Counted from the first letter of the stretch, positions 17,461 through 25,959 are shown. The stretch is DNA of 64,000 bases from Lunatibacter salilacus (GCF_009797935.1 NZ_VOLC01000012.1:68128-132127), one strand, 5' to 3'. Numbers and translations are program-made. Notes: a model not told the origin generated them from the letters alone.

Positions 17461-19107
17461 ATGAGCAGAGATTTTTTCGAAACTTCTAAAACCATTGCAA
17501 ATGAATTCCTTCAAAGTGTAGTTTTTATCGATGATCGAGCTTTTATCGAGGAGAAAAAAACCAACGAACATGGGTTCAGTGCCGTCCAGATAACACGTGC
17601 CTTTGCCAAAAGTCGAAAGATTTGTGCGGTTTACCGTCCTGAAAATCTTCAAGATATCGGTAACCTAGCTCTTCTCGCAAAAAAAGCGGATGTAACGGTA
17701 CTTGATTGGAGAATTGAAATAAAAGAGGATGAAATTCCTGAGGAAAATGGAGAAGAAGATGCGGAAGAAATTGATCCACGTGGTCCACATACACTCAAAA
17801 TCATACGTGAAATTTTATCTGATCCTTTAACCGGTAAAGGCAGTTTAAAGCTAATTTTGATTTACACAGGCGAAACGGACTTGCCGGGTATCACAGATGC
17901 TATTCACCATAATCTAAAGGAGCAGGAAATTGATGATATTCAGAAAGGTGACTGCACAATTTTCACAGAGAACATACGGATTCTTGTATTGGCAAAGAAG
18001 GCTAGTGAAATTCAATTTAGGCACAATCCCAAGCTTAGAGGCAAAATTGTATCATACGAAGATCTTCCTGAATTTATACTAACACAGTTTACTAAAATGA
18101 CGTCTGGGTTGCTTACCAATTTCGTTTTGCAATCATTGGCAGTAATCAGGGGTAACACTTTCCGATTAGTCAAACTTTACAAAAAGGAATTGGATATATC
18201 GTTTCTCGCTCACAGGCAACTTTTAACGAATCCTGAAGATACAAAAGACCACCTTATCGAAATACTGTCGCAATCAATTCAAGCCTTATTAAACTATAAT
18301 AATTCAGGGGATTCTGTATCTAAAACCAACATTTTAAATTGGATTGACTCTTACTTATTCGATCAAACTATCTCAATAAATGGAAGTCAATCTATCGAAA
18401 TAAATAATGAGTTCGTAAAAGTTTGGGTCAAAAGCTCATTTATTGAAGCGTGCAGAAAGCAGTGGGTAGAAAAAGGATTTAGTAATATCAAAAATACACC
18501 TGACAACCAATTCAAGACACTTGAGAAAAAGTTTCAGAAAAAAGCATCAGAATTTTTCACTAAATCTGGAGCCTACGATATTGATGCTGAATTTTCAATT
18601 CTTACACATCACAAGAGCAATCTAAAACAACCTTCAATCGTACCAAAATTAACTTTAGGAACATTAGTCAAACAACTACCCAAGGCGGGAAAAGTATATA
18701 GGGAAAATGAAATAGAGCGATACTTTTTATGTATTCAGGCAAAATGTGATAGTGTTAGAATTGATGCTCTAAGAAAGTTTCTTTTTATTCCTTTAGAGAA
18801 GATTGTAGATGAGAAACCGTTCCAATTAGTTGTATATGAAGGGGATGACTTAATCCGATTGAGAATTGAAAGATCAGCATTTGATTTAAGAACTATAAAA
18901 TTTCAGCCTAAAACTGGAAAGGATTTCATTAGTGCTTACAAACGAGTAAATAACTATTATTTTAAGTCAAATCACAACGAACGATTTTTATGGTTAGCTG
19001 ACCTTAAAGATTCTCATGCGCAGCGTGAGGTTCATAAATTTGCATCTCAAATTTCTAGAGTCGGGTTGGACGAATCAGAATGGCTAAGACGATGGTCTGG
19101 AAACTAG
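17461..19107 (+). CDS. Receiver-like (REC-fold) protein with large uncharacterised C-terminus
   Basis: A 548-residue protein. The first 140 residues follow the layout of a response-regulator receiver: acidic pair in FIDDR (D24, D25), a candidate phospho-acceptor in TVLDWR (D82), and a Thr after a hydrophobic strand in LILIYTGE (T136). An acidic insert (about 88-106) interrupts the fold. The remaining 400 residues match no domain I know. No DNA-binding domain is evident, so an ordinary transcription-factor role is unlikely. It starts 1 bp after the dual-ATPase gene, whose kinase-like half is its natural partner. It may be the effector or regulator of the module, which is inference. Confidence 0.7.
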   Translation: MSRDFFETSKTIANEFLQSVVFIDDRAFIEEKKTNEHGFSAVQITRAFAKSRKICAVYRPENLQDIGNLALLAKKADVTVLDWRIEIKEDEIPEENGEEDAEEIDPRGPHTLKIIREILSDPLTGKGSLKLILIYTGETDLPGITDAIHHNLKEQEIDDIQKGDCTIFTENIRILVLAKKASEIQFRHNPKLRGKIVSYEDLPEFILTQFTKMTSGLLTNFVLQSLAVIRGNTFRLVKLYKKELDISFLAHRQLLTNPEDTKDHLIEILSQSIQALLNYNNSGDSVSKTNILNWIDSYLFDQTISINGSQSIEINNEFVKVWVKSSFIEACRKQWVEKGFSNIKNTPDNQFKTLEKKFQKKASEFFTKSGAYDIDAEFSILTHHKSNLKQPSIVPKLTLGTLVKQLPKAGKVYRENEIERYFLCIQAKCDSVRIDALRKFLFIPLEKIVDEKPFQLVVYEGDDLIRLRIERSAFDLRTIKFQPKTGKDFISAYKRVNNYYFKSNHNERFLWLADLKDSHAQREVHKFASQISRVGLDESEWLRRWSGN

Positions 19108-19358
19108 AAATTAATACATTGATAACCTATAACTTATATTTTACTATACAATAATAATCTTAAAAAACTAAATATCTTAATCCGATAAGTCAAAATATAT
19201 TGAAATACATCTATTAATTTAGATATTTCAAATGGTTTTTTTATTTCAAGAAGACAAATTTAGCAAGGGTTGTAGCCAATTTTAACCCTTGAATACTTAA
19301 ATCTAAGTTCTACATATTAATTAAGAAAATTTACTAAAATAATCTATTTAAAAGATAA
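19108..19358. promoter_or_regulatory. AT-rich intergenic region with two inverted repeats upstream of the McrB-like gene
   Basis: A spacer of about 250 bp separates the methyltransferase operon from the McrB-like gene. It contains an imperfect hairpin at 19200-19231 (TTGAAATACATCTA pairing with TAGATATTTCAA around a 6-base loop) and an 8-bp inverted repeat CAAGGGTT/AACCCTTG at 19264-19291. Either could be an operator or a transcript structure. The second operon probably has its own promoter here. Confidence 0.45.
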
Positions 19359-20837
19359 ATGAAAAATAAAGATGCATTCAAGAAATGGATTTTGAATAAT
19401 ATGGGTGAAAGGTCAAATGCTGGTCCATCGTATTTGACATCATTAGAATGGCTTTCTGAAAAATTCTATCAAAAAGGAAAAATAGAAACCAAATCAATTT
19501 ATAATGTAGAAAGCACTGATTTGATTGAATCCCTTTATACAGAAGTTCTTCAAATTCAAAAAGATAAGTCGTCTTATATTTTTAATAACAATGCACCAGG
19601 CTATGGTAATAAAGGTTTTTATTCTGCAAGCCTTGCAAAATATAATGAGTTTTTAAAATATAAGTTGAATAGTTCCCCCGTGTTTGTAGAAAAAAAGGAA
19701 TTTAATGTAGAGTTTTTTCAAAATGATTTAAGTAGTTCGGGTCTTCGCTACACAAAAGTTTTAAATATTCGGTTTACCGCCTCCCTCATCACCAAACCCT
19801 TCGTCATACTTACCGGACTTTCCGGCTCGGGAAAAACCAAACTTGCCCAAGCATTTGTGCAATGGATTTGCCAGGATAATAATCAATACTCTATTATTCC
19901 AGTTGGTGCTGACTGGACTAACCGGGAACCACTATTGGGTTATCCCAATGCACTGGATGCAAAGGAATATGTTAAGCCAGATTCTAAAGCGCTAGATCTG
20001 ATTATCAAAGCAAATGAAAATAAGGATTTGCCTTATTTTTTAATATTGGATGAAATGAACCTAAGCCACGTAGAGCGGTATTTTGCGGATTTTTTGTCCA
20101 TTATGGAGTCTGAGGATAGTATCACATTGTATAGTGGGGCCGTTAGAAATAGTTCAGATGGACTGTTAATACCCAGTAAAGTAGATTGGCCTAAGAATCT
20201 TTTTATGATAGGAACTGTCAATATAGATGAGACCACCTACATGTTTAGTCCTAAAGTACTCGACAGGGCGAATGTGATTGAGTTTAGAATTTCCAAAGCT
20301 GAATTGGAAATGTATCTAGGTTCTAATCAAACAATAAATTTTTCTATGCTTAAAGGAAAAGGAGCAAATATGGCTGCCGACTTTGTAAAACTGGCAAAAG
20401 GAAGTGATTTCGGCATTGACGACGATAGAAGGTTAAATGAAGCCCTCGTTAATTTTTTCATAGAACTGAAAAAGACAGGTGCTGAATTTGGCTATAGATC
20501 AGTTTCTGAAATAAGGCGCTTTGTGGGGATTGCCAAGAAACTTGATCCAGATTGGGATTTTGACAGTGTAATAGATGCTGCTATCATGCAAAAATTGTTA
20601 CCCAAGCTACATGGGTCAAGAAGTAAGTTGGTAGGTGTATTGGAGACTCTGGCGAGGATATGTCTTAATGATTCCAAAGATACTAATGTAAGAGAAACAT
20701 ATTTTGATGCTTTTAAAAAGGTGGAGCTTGACTTGCTTGCGGATAAAAATGTAAAATTCCCAATCTCATTGGAGAAGATATGCCGTATGCACAAAAATGT
20801 AGTGGATAATGGTTTCACTTCGTATGCTGAGGCCTAA
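19359..20837 (+). CDS. McrB-like AAA+ (GTPase-type) restriction motor subunit
   Basis: A 492-residue AAA+ protein of the McrB family. The AAA+ core has Walker A G153-LSGSGKT, Walker B LILDEMN (D231, E232), and the McrB-type signature TVNID (286-290) preceding a conserved arginine region. The first 130 residues form a separate N-terminal domain with a YNEFLKY segment, unrelated in obvious sequence to the 5-methylcytosine-binding domain of E. coli McrB; it may set target specificity. In known systems McrB hexamers hydrolyse GTP, translocate DNA and activate the McrC nuclease. The stop overlaps the next gene by one base (TAATG). The frame is AT-rich, like the rest of the island. Confidence 0.9.
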   Translation: MKNKDAFKKWILNNMGERSNAGPSYLTSLEWLSEKFYQKGKIETKSIYNVESTDLIESLYTEVLQIQKDKSSYIFNNNAPGYGNKGFYSASLAKYNEFLKYKLNSSPVFVEKKEFNVEFFQNDLSSSGLRYTKVLNIRFTASLITKPFVILTGLSGSGKTKLAQAFVQWICQDNNQYSIIPVGADWTNREPLLGYPNALDAKEYVKPDSKALDLIIKANENKDLPYFLILDEMNLSHVERYFADFLSIMESEDSITLYSGAVRNSSDGLLIPSKVDWPKNLFMIGTVNIDETTYMFSPKVLDRANVIEFRISKAELEMYLGSNQTINFSMLKGKGANMAADFVKLAKGSDFGIDDDRRLNEALVNFFIELKKTGAEFGYRSVSEIRRFVGIAKKLDPDWDFDSVIDAAIMQKLLPKLHGSRSKLVGVLETLARICLNDSKDTNVRETYFDAFKKVELDLLADKNVKFPISLEKICRMHKNVVDNGFTSYAEA

Positions 20838-23215
20838 TGGAAACAGTAGAATTTGTCTCCATCTCCCTTGACAAGCTACAAGAAGGATTGGAACTCGATG
20901 TTTATCCTGAAGGGAATAATTTCTTAAGGGAATTATCTGAAGAGGAGGCCTATGAGTTTGGAGAAGCCCCCGTTCAGCTATTGGAGGGAAAGTCCTATGA
21001 ATATAAATTTTCTAGTTCGGAATATCGATTAATCACAGACTATAGTAATCTTATTACTCAATCAAAATCTTCTGGTGGAGCAGGAGGAAGGATAGTACCC
21101 AATATTTATGTGGGAACTTTGATTGCATACGTTTATCATAAAGAATTTCCAGAAACGAAGTTTCCAATTGCGTTTGAGGTGCTGTCCAGTAAGTTTGATA
21201 ATGAACAGGATAAAAGCTACCGGGAAAATTATCGGTTTATGCTGGAGAGCATTACCGAAAAGTCGACTGAACTTTTGATGCAAATCAATTCTCCTGTCCA
21301 TCAAAATTATGAGATTAATTTCGATCAGGACAACAGGACTGTATATCAAAGATTTTGTTTTGTCCGTTCGATCATTAATGCCACTGAATTTGAAGAAGCT
21401 TTGCAAAAGATCTTTAGCAATCCAAAAACCAGTTGGAGCAAAACGTCAGAAAATGTCGATACGCGTAGGATCAAAAGATTCAATCAATCTGCGATCAGGC
21501 AATTGGTTTCGGGAAGCAATAGGACGATTTTGCCATTAGATCATCATTTAAGATCCTATGGATTAGAATCAATCCCTGCAAAAATTAAAGGGATCAGAAA
21601 AGTTGAAAGTCTGGATAATCCTGAGAATAGGTTTATCAAACATGCCATGGAAGTTTATCTGACCTTCTGTGAACAGTGTAGGGATGTTTTCGTTGTAGGC
21701 ACCAGAGAAAAAAAAGAGGCCGAGGTGTTGGCAAAAACTTTGGAAAATTATCTAAACCACAATTTTTTCAAAGAAATATCCAGACCAACTACCCTAAGGC
21801 TAAACAGTCCCGTCCTCCAGAGAAAAGGCGGTTACCGGGAAATTTTGAATTCGTGGATGAAATATGACTTGGCTGCAAAATTAATCTGGAAAGGTGGAGA
21901 TGATGTCTATAAAGCCGGAAAAAGGGATATCGCTACGCTATATGAATATTGGTTGTTTTTTACTCTGTATGATATGGTAAGAGAAAAATTCAACCTTAAC
22001 AATCTTAGTGTAAACGATAAGCCCTACGACCATCTGTTTGAAATGGATAAAGCGGGGGTTAATTTGTTGGTCAAAGCAGGAAAGCATGTTGCTCTGGAAG
22101 GTGAATGCAATTTCGATTCAAAATCCCTGAATATTAAATTTTCTTATAACCGAAGCTACAAAGGAGGTAGTAAATACAGAACAGACAAAGGTAATCAAGG
22201 TAGAAGTTGGACTGCGACTTTGAGACCTGACTACTCTTTAACTTTCTGGCCAACAGGATTATCCGAGCAGGAGGCTGAGAAGTCTGAGTTGATAGTCCAT
22301 ATACACTTTGACGCTAAATATAAGGTTACGCAGTTTCTTGTGGAAGTTGACAAATCAGAGACTGATTTGGATGAAGAAAAACAAGAAGAGCGAAAGGGAA
22401 ATTACAAGAATGCAGATTTGCTGAAAATGCATGCCTATAAGGATGCTATTAGAAGGACAGGAGGAGCATATGTTCTATATCCAGGCACTCCTCAAAAAGA
22501 TCCCTTTCGGGGTTTTCATGAAATTATACCTGGACTTGGCGCATTTGCAATCAATCCTTCCAAAGAAAATACAGGGATTTCTGAATTGTCGGATTTTGTA
22601 GATAAGGTTGTCAAGCACTTGCTTGATCGAAGTTCGCAAAGAGATCGACTTTCTCAAAAAGTATATGATATCCATCTCTTAGATAAAGACGATGATAATG
22701 TAATGCATGAGCCAGTTCCTGAATACCATAATGGTAAAGGTTCTGAGCGAATTATTCCCGATGAAACCTTCGTATTGATCGGATATTGTCGATCTGCTGA
22801 ACGAATGGATTGGTATAGGGAAAAACAATTGTACAATTTCCGTATGGATGATGATGCTGGTTCTTTGGTTTTGAGCAAAGAAGTGGCAGATGCCAAATAT
22901 TTGCTTCTTCGGGAGAATAAAAAGGACAAAGCGGATAAGCTTTTCAGAATAAAAAGCGCAGGACCAAAGGTGTATTCAAAGGAAAAACTCGAGAAATTAA
23001 ATTACCCCCCAATGGGATCCCTTAAGGAATATTACCTTGTTATTGAAATTGAAAGGGTTGCGCTTTCTGATTTTGGTGCAGTCAAATGGAGGTTTAAAGA
23101 TCTGGAGGCTTACAAAAAAGTAATTGAGACCGATGGCAATATTAGGAAGCGTGTTGGAATACCATTTACCGTGACTTTGTCAGAATTGATGCGGGTGGTT
23201 GAAAAAGAGGATTGA
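20837..23215 (+). CDS. McrC-like DUF2357 nuclease subunit
   Basis: A 792-residue protein of the 'DUF2357 and nuclease domain' type, the McrC-equivalent in systems such as BsuMI (YdjA) and LlaJI. The PD-(D/E)xK site is visible: P464-D465-YSLTFWP and, 27 residues on, F-D492-A-K494-YK, with a candidate Glu in LEGECNFD (about residue 418). The N-terminal 330 residues form the DUF2357 region. Coupled to the McrB-like gene by a 1 bp overlap, it is expected to cleave DNA when bound to that motor. The C-terminal 200 residues are an additional region with no domain I can name. Confidence 0.88.
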   Translation: METVEFVSISLDKLQEGLELDVYPEGNNFLRELSEEEAYEFGEAPVQLLEGKSYEYKFSSSEYRLITDYSNLITQSKSSGGAGGRIVPNIYVGTLIAYVYHKEFPETKFPIAFEVLSSKFDNEQDKSYRENYRFMLESITEKSTELLMQINSPVHQNYEINFDQDNRTVYQRFCFVRSIINATEFEEALQKIFSNPKTSWSKTSENVDTRRIKRFNQSAIRQLVSGSNRTILPLDHHLRSYGLESIPAKIKGIRKVESLDNPENRFIKHAMEVYLTFCEQCRDVFVVGTREKKEAEVLAKTLENYLNHNFFKEISRPTTLRLNSPVLQRKGGYREILNSWMKYDLAAKLIWKGGDDVYKAGKRDIATLYEYWLFFTLYDMVREKFNLNNLSVNDKPYDHLFEMDKAGVNLLVKAGKHVALEGECNFDSKSLNIKFSYNRSYKGGSKYRTDKGNQGRSWTATLRPDYSLTFWPTGLSEQEAEKSELIVHIHFDAKYKVTQFLVEVDKSETDLDEEKQEERKGNYKNADLLKMHAYKDAIRRTGGAYVLYPGTPQKDPFRGFHEIIPGLGAFAINPSKENTGISELSDFVDKVVKHLLDRSSQRDRLSQKVYDIHLLDKDDDNVMHEPVPEYHNGKGSERIIPDETFVLIGYCRSAERMDWYREKQLYNFRMDDDAGSLVLSKEVADAKYLLLRENKKDKADKLFRIKSAGPKVYSKEKLEKLNYPPMGSLKEYYLVIEIERVALSDFGAVKWRFKDLEAYKKVIETDGNIRKRVGIPFTVTLSELMRVVEKED

Positions 23216-23228
23216 AGATGAAATCGAG

Positions 23229-24317
23229 ATGGAAAAGCTACTGACATATGCTCTAAAGGATGGTGTTCTGACACATGTACTAAATGTTCCAAATGGAAAG
23301 GAATGCGGTTGTTTATGTCCTAAGTGCTTTGAGCCTTTAGTTGCAAAAGCAAACATCAAAACGGAAAAATATAAAAAAGAACCACATTTTGCACATAGTT
23401 CCGGGTCGGATTGCTCAGGTGCCTATGAATCAGCACTTCACTTATTGGCCAAAAAAATTCTAAAGGAAACCAAACAAATTCAACTTCCAGATTTCCATTT
23501 CGATTATAATTCTAGAAATCAACATTCGATTTATAAAAGTCTAAAAATCATCGATTTTGAAGAGGTTGTGGATGAACAAAGATTGAAAACAGGAGAAGAA
23601 TTTATTGTGGCAGATGTTGAATGCAGAAGAGGAGAAAAAAAATTGTTTGTTGAATTCGCCCATACGCATTTTGTGGATTCAGATAAAAAGAGGAAGATCA
23701 AAAATGGAAGTTTTCCATTTATAGAAATTGACTTATCCGATCAAATATTAAAGGAATCTTCAATAAAAGATTTTCTTCTTTCAAAAAGCCCAAAAATATA
23801 TTGGATAGCTAATCCAGTTCTAGATAAAGGGTATATTGATGATTTGGAAATAAAAGCCAAAGCCAAATCAGAGGAAAAAAATCAAGAGATTATAGAATTA
23901 AAGACTAATAATCTAAATGTGATCCAGGTAATTGATAATAAGGTTCGGATTTGTCCAAAAAAAATTGATTTTTTTGGCTATTTTAAAAAATCTAAATATT
24001 ATTCTCATCCGATTTTAAAGGAAATTGCAGATGGAAAGTTTTGGAATGAAAAAATATATGGGCATTATTCTTGGGAAGAATACATATACTTCCAAGGAAA
24101 AAAAATCCACACAAGCCTTTTACCAAATTTAGGAGGTCAGCTTCCAGACGATTCAGATTTGCTTAGAAGTGGATTAAAAGCAATTATTGAAAGAAAAGAT
24201 TTAGACTTAAGGTTATGTAATTTCTGTAAATATTATGATGATTCTGTTGTTATGGAACCAAACAAATATCAATTATGTAGCTTTAAACTAGAATCAGGTT
24301 TGATTAAAGATGTTTAA
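23229..24317 (+). CDS. CoiA-like protein (predicted nuclease)
   Basis: A 362-residue protein resembling the competence protein CoiA family. It has an N-terminal zinc-finger-like cluster, C26-G-C28-L-C30-PKC33, followed by EPHFAH, the CoiA hallmark. A middle segment VADVECRRGEKKLFVEFAHTH resembles the CoiA nuclease core, with acidic and Lys residues arranged as in PD-(D/E)xK folds. A second Cys set (LCNFCKYY with a later LCSF) lies near the C-terminus. The frame is open from a TTG at 23199, inside the McrC-like gene; I chose the ATG at 23229, 13 bp after that gene's stop. It is probably co-transcribed as a third component of the restriction operon. Confidence 0.75.
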   Translation: MEKLLTYALKDGVLTHVLNVPNGKECGCLCPKCFEPLVAKANIKTEKYKKEPHFAHSSGSDCSGAYESALHLLAKKILKETKQIQLPDFHFDYNSRNQHSIYKSLKIIDFEEVVDEQRLKTGEEFIVADVECRRGEKKLFVEFAHTHFVDSDKKRKIKNGSFPFIEIDLSDQILKESSIKDFLLSKSPKIYWIANPVLDKGYIDDLEIKAKAKSEEKNQEIIELKTNNLNVIQVIDNKVRICPKKIDFFGYFKKSKYYSHPILKEIADGKFWNEKIYGHYSWEEYIYFQGKKIHTSLLPNLGGQLPDDSDLLRSGLKAIIERKDLDLRLCNFCKYYDDSVVMEPNKYQLCSFKLESGLIKDV

Positions 24318-24395
24318 TAGAATTAAAACGATCCTTTTAGAAAGATTTCGCCCCTAAATAGAAGAAAGGTTGAAAAAGAGATAAGCAAATTGATT

Positions 24396-24596
24396 TCAAA
24401 AAAACTCACCCATCCCCACCCCCAGCGCCTCCGCCAACTTCTCCATTACCTCCAAGGATACATTTCTCTTACCCTGCTCAATTCCGGAGATATAGGACCG
24501 ATTAAGGCAGGATTTTTCTGCTAGATCTAGTTGGGACATGCCTTGCTGATTTCGGATTTCACGGATTCTCAGACCGAATTTTTCTTTAATATTCAC
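24396..24596 (-). CDS. XRE-family HTH regulator, possible controller protein of the defence island
   Basis: A 66-residue protein consisting of a single XRE/Cro helix-turn-helix: RIREIRNQQGMSQLDLA followed by a SYISGIEQGKRN recognition helix. The size and composition fit the controller (C) proteins that time expression of restriction-modification genes, and it sits at the end of the island, convergent with the CoiA-like gene. A TAAACA/TGTTTA palindrome lies 19 bp upstream of its start. Control of the island is inferred; it could equally regulate only itself and the divergent small gene. Confidence 0.88.
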   Translation of the reverse strand: MNIKEKFGLRIREIRNQQGMSQLDLAEKSCLNRSYISGIEQGKRNVSLEVMEKLAEALGVGMGEFF

Positions 24597-24614
24597 TTTT
24601 AATGTTGACTATTG

Positions 24615-24629
24615 TAAACATTTTGTTTA
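24615..24629. promoter_or_regulatory. Palindromic operator candidate between divergent genes
   Basis: The sequence TAAACATTTTGTTTA is a perfect inverted repeat (6-bp arms, 3-bp spacer). It lies in the 73-bp divergent gap between the XRE regulator (start 24596) and the small gene at 24670. Its size and place suit binding by the XRE dimer for autoregulation. Confidence 0.55.
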
Positions 24630-24669
24630 TATTTATCATGGATTTTGGTTCATTTAAACTGATTGTTCC

Positions 24670-24951
24670 ATGAAAACGAAAATACGAAATATCGGTGACG
24701 TTGAGGAATTCTTTACACTTCTTATGGATGTGGAGTTACTTAATTTCCATCCGGATAATGATTTTAAAGATTATATCTGTAGGGAAGGAGCCAAAGCAAA
24801 TTCCCCCAGCTACACCCCGGAAGAAGCTGAGTTAAGAAATGATATGCTTGCTCAATGTATTCAGGTTTGCGAAAGGGCAGGGGTAGATATTTATGATATA
24901 GGCTTTCAACTTCTATATGAACGACTCACAGAGGTGTTAAATATTGAGTAG
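24670..24951 (+). CDS. Small acidic protein of unknown function
   Basis: A 93-residue protein rich in Asp and Glu, predicted mostly helical, without signal peptide or membrane segment. I do not recognise a family. It starts divergently from the XRE regulator, so its promoter shares the TAAACA/TGTTTA palindrome. A bidirectional terminator follows about 60 bp after its stop. An anti-restriction, antitoxin or regulatory role would fit the position and acidic character, but nothing in the sequence proves any of these. Confidence 0.65.
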   Translation: MKTKIRNIGDVEEFFTLLMDVELLNFHPDNDFKDYICREGAKANSPSYTPEEAELRNDMLAQCIQVCERAGVDIYDIGFQLLYERLTEVLNIE

Positions 24952-25011
24952 GGATAGGTTCACTGTTTTTGTCTCGGCAAAATCTACTGAATAAATGTAA
25001 GAGTAATTGAT

Positions 25012-25048
25012 AAAAAAAAGGAGGAGACAATTTGCCTCCCCTTTTTTT
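25012..25048. terminator. Bidirectional intrinsic terminator
   Basis: An A-tract, then GGAGG and CCTCCCC arms, then a T-tract form a hairpin that ends transcription from both the small gene (plus) and the Doc toxin gene (minus), which converge here. Confidence 0.75.
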
Positions 25049-25176
25049 CCAACTAAATTAAAGGTAGCTTAAAAAATACCCTAGTTAATGCTTGTGGATG
25101 GAATATTGTTTAGGATTATAGTTTCGGACGTATAACTCACTAATTCAGATGATTTTGTAATGCAAGTCTGGCTTTT

Positions 25177-25554
25177 CTACTTGTTCGTAACCCGTTTCTT
25201 TATCCAAGTTACTATTTCCGAGAAGTCTAATTTTCCAGACGCTATTGCGATTATAAAATCATATTTGTCTTCTTGAGTGGCTTGAATATCTTTGCCAAAA
25301 TTCATCAAAACCAACCGCATCAACACGTAACCTGTTCTTTTATTACCGTCAATAAACGGGTGATTTTTGACTATACTCTCCAAAATAGCACTTGCTTTTT
25401 CTTCTGGATTTGGATAAAATTCAGTTGCTCCAAAACCGCTAAATGGTCTTTCAAGTGCAGCCCTAAGCGCATTTTCATCTCTTACCCCCGGCGAACCGCC
25501 GAACTCGTGTAACAAAATCTTATGAATCTCAATAACCTCTTCATAACCAATCAT
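25177..25554 (-). CDS. doc: Doc-type Fic toxin (death on curing family)
   Basis: A 125-residue Fic-fold protein of the Doc type. The catalytic motif HPFIDGNKRTG (about residues 65-75) is intact, and the N-terminal stretch IHKILLHEFGGSPGVRD is typical of the family. P1 Doc phosphorylates elongation factor Tu and halts translation. The gene overlaps the upstream antitoxin gene by 4 bp (ATGA). It is separated from the defence island only by the small gene at 24670, so it may be part of the same accessory block. Confidence 0.9.
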   Translation of the reverse strand: MIGYEEVIEIHKILLHEFGGSPGVRDENALRAALERPFSGFGATEFYPNPEEKASAILESIVKNHPFIDGNKRTGYVLMRLVLMNFGKDIQATQEDKYDFIIAIASGKLDFSEIVTWIKKRVTNK

Positions 25555-25730
25555 TTCGCTAATTTCTCGAGCAGTTCTCGATCTTCAGTTAATATTGTAT
25601 TAAGGTTAAGTGAAAGTCGCATTTTCTCCGGTGATGTTTTCTCTACTTGGCGAAGATATTGTAAAAGTTCGCCCAACACTTCGTCTGGCAGCTTGTTAAC
25701 AATTTGAACTATTTCGTTTTTGGGTTCCAT
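25551..25730 (-). CDS. Antitoxin partner of Doc
   Basis: A 59-residue protein: MEPKNEIVQIVNKLPDEVLG, then LLQYLRQVEKTSPEKMRLSL, ending at the ATGA overlap with doc. The opening helix (VNKLPDEVLGELLQYL) occurs in many Bacteroidota antitoxin-like small proteins, and the C-terminal helix (EDRELLEKLAK) could occupy the Fic active site as Phd does. It lacks an obvious DNA-binding domain, unlike P1 Phd. The identification rests mainly on position and translational coupling. Confidence 0.75.
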   Translation of the reverse strand: MEPKNEIVQIVNKLPDEVLGELLQYLRQVEKTSPEKMRLSLNLNTILTEDRELLEKLAK

Positions 25731-25959
25731 ATCTGTATCCGGTATATTTTTTCTAAACGTTCTATCGAATTAGTTGGTTCGCCATGTGAGTGTCCTGCTG
25801 TGCCTGCAATAGACTATATAAATCTACTGCACATTTCCGCAAATTCCTAAAGAAACAGGATCCTTATGGTCAAACCTTTTCGTTACCACAAAAGACAACT
25901 TTTTAAAAGATTTTAGGCAACACGATAGCCTATTATCCTGTATAATCGTGCCTATCTAT

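Noticed and set aside
14481-19107. Ordinary two-component regulatory system
   Set aside because: The kinase-like protein has a second Hsp90-type ATPase and no membrane sensor, the receiver-like protein has no DNA-binding domain, and both are coupled to a DNA methyltransferase.
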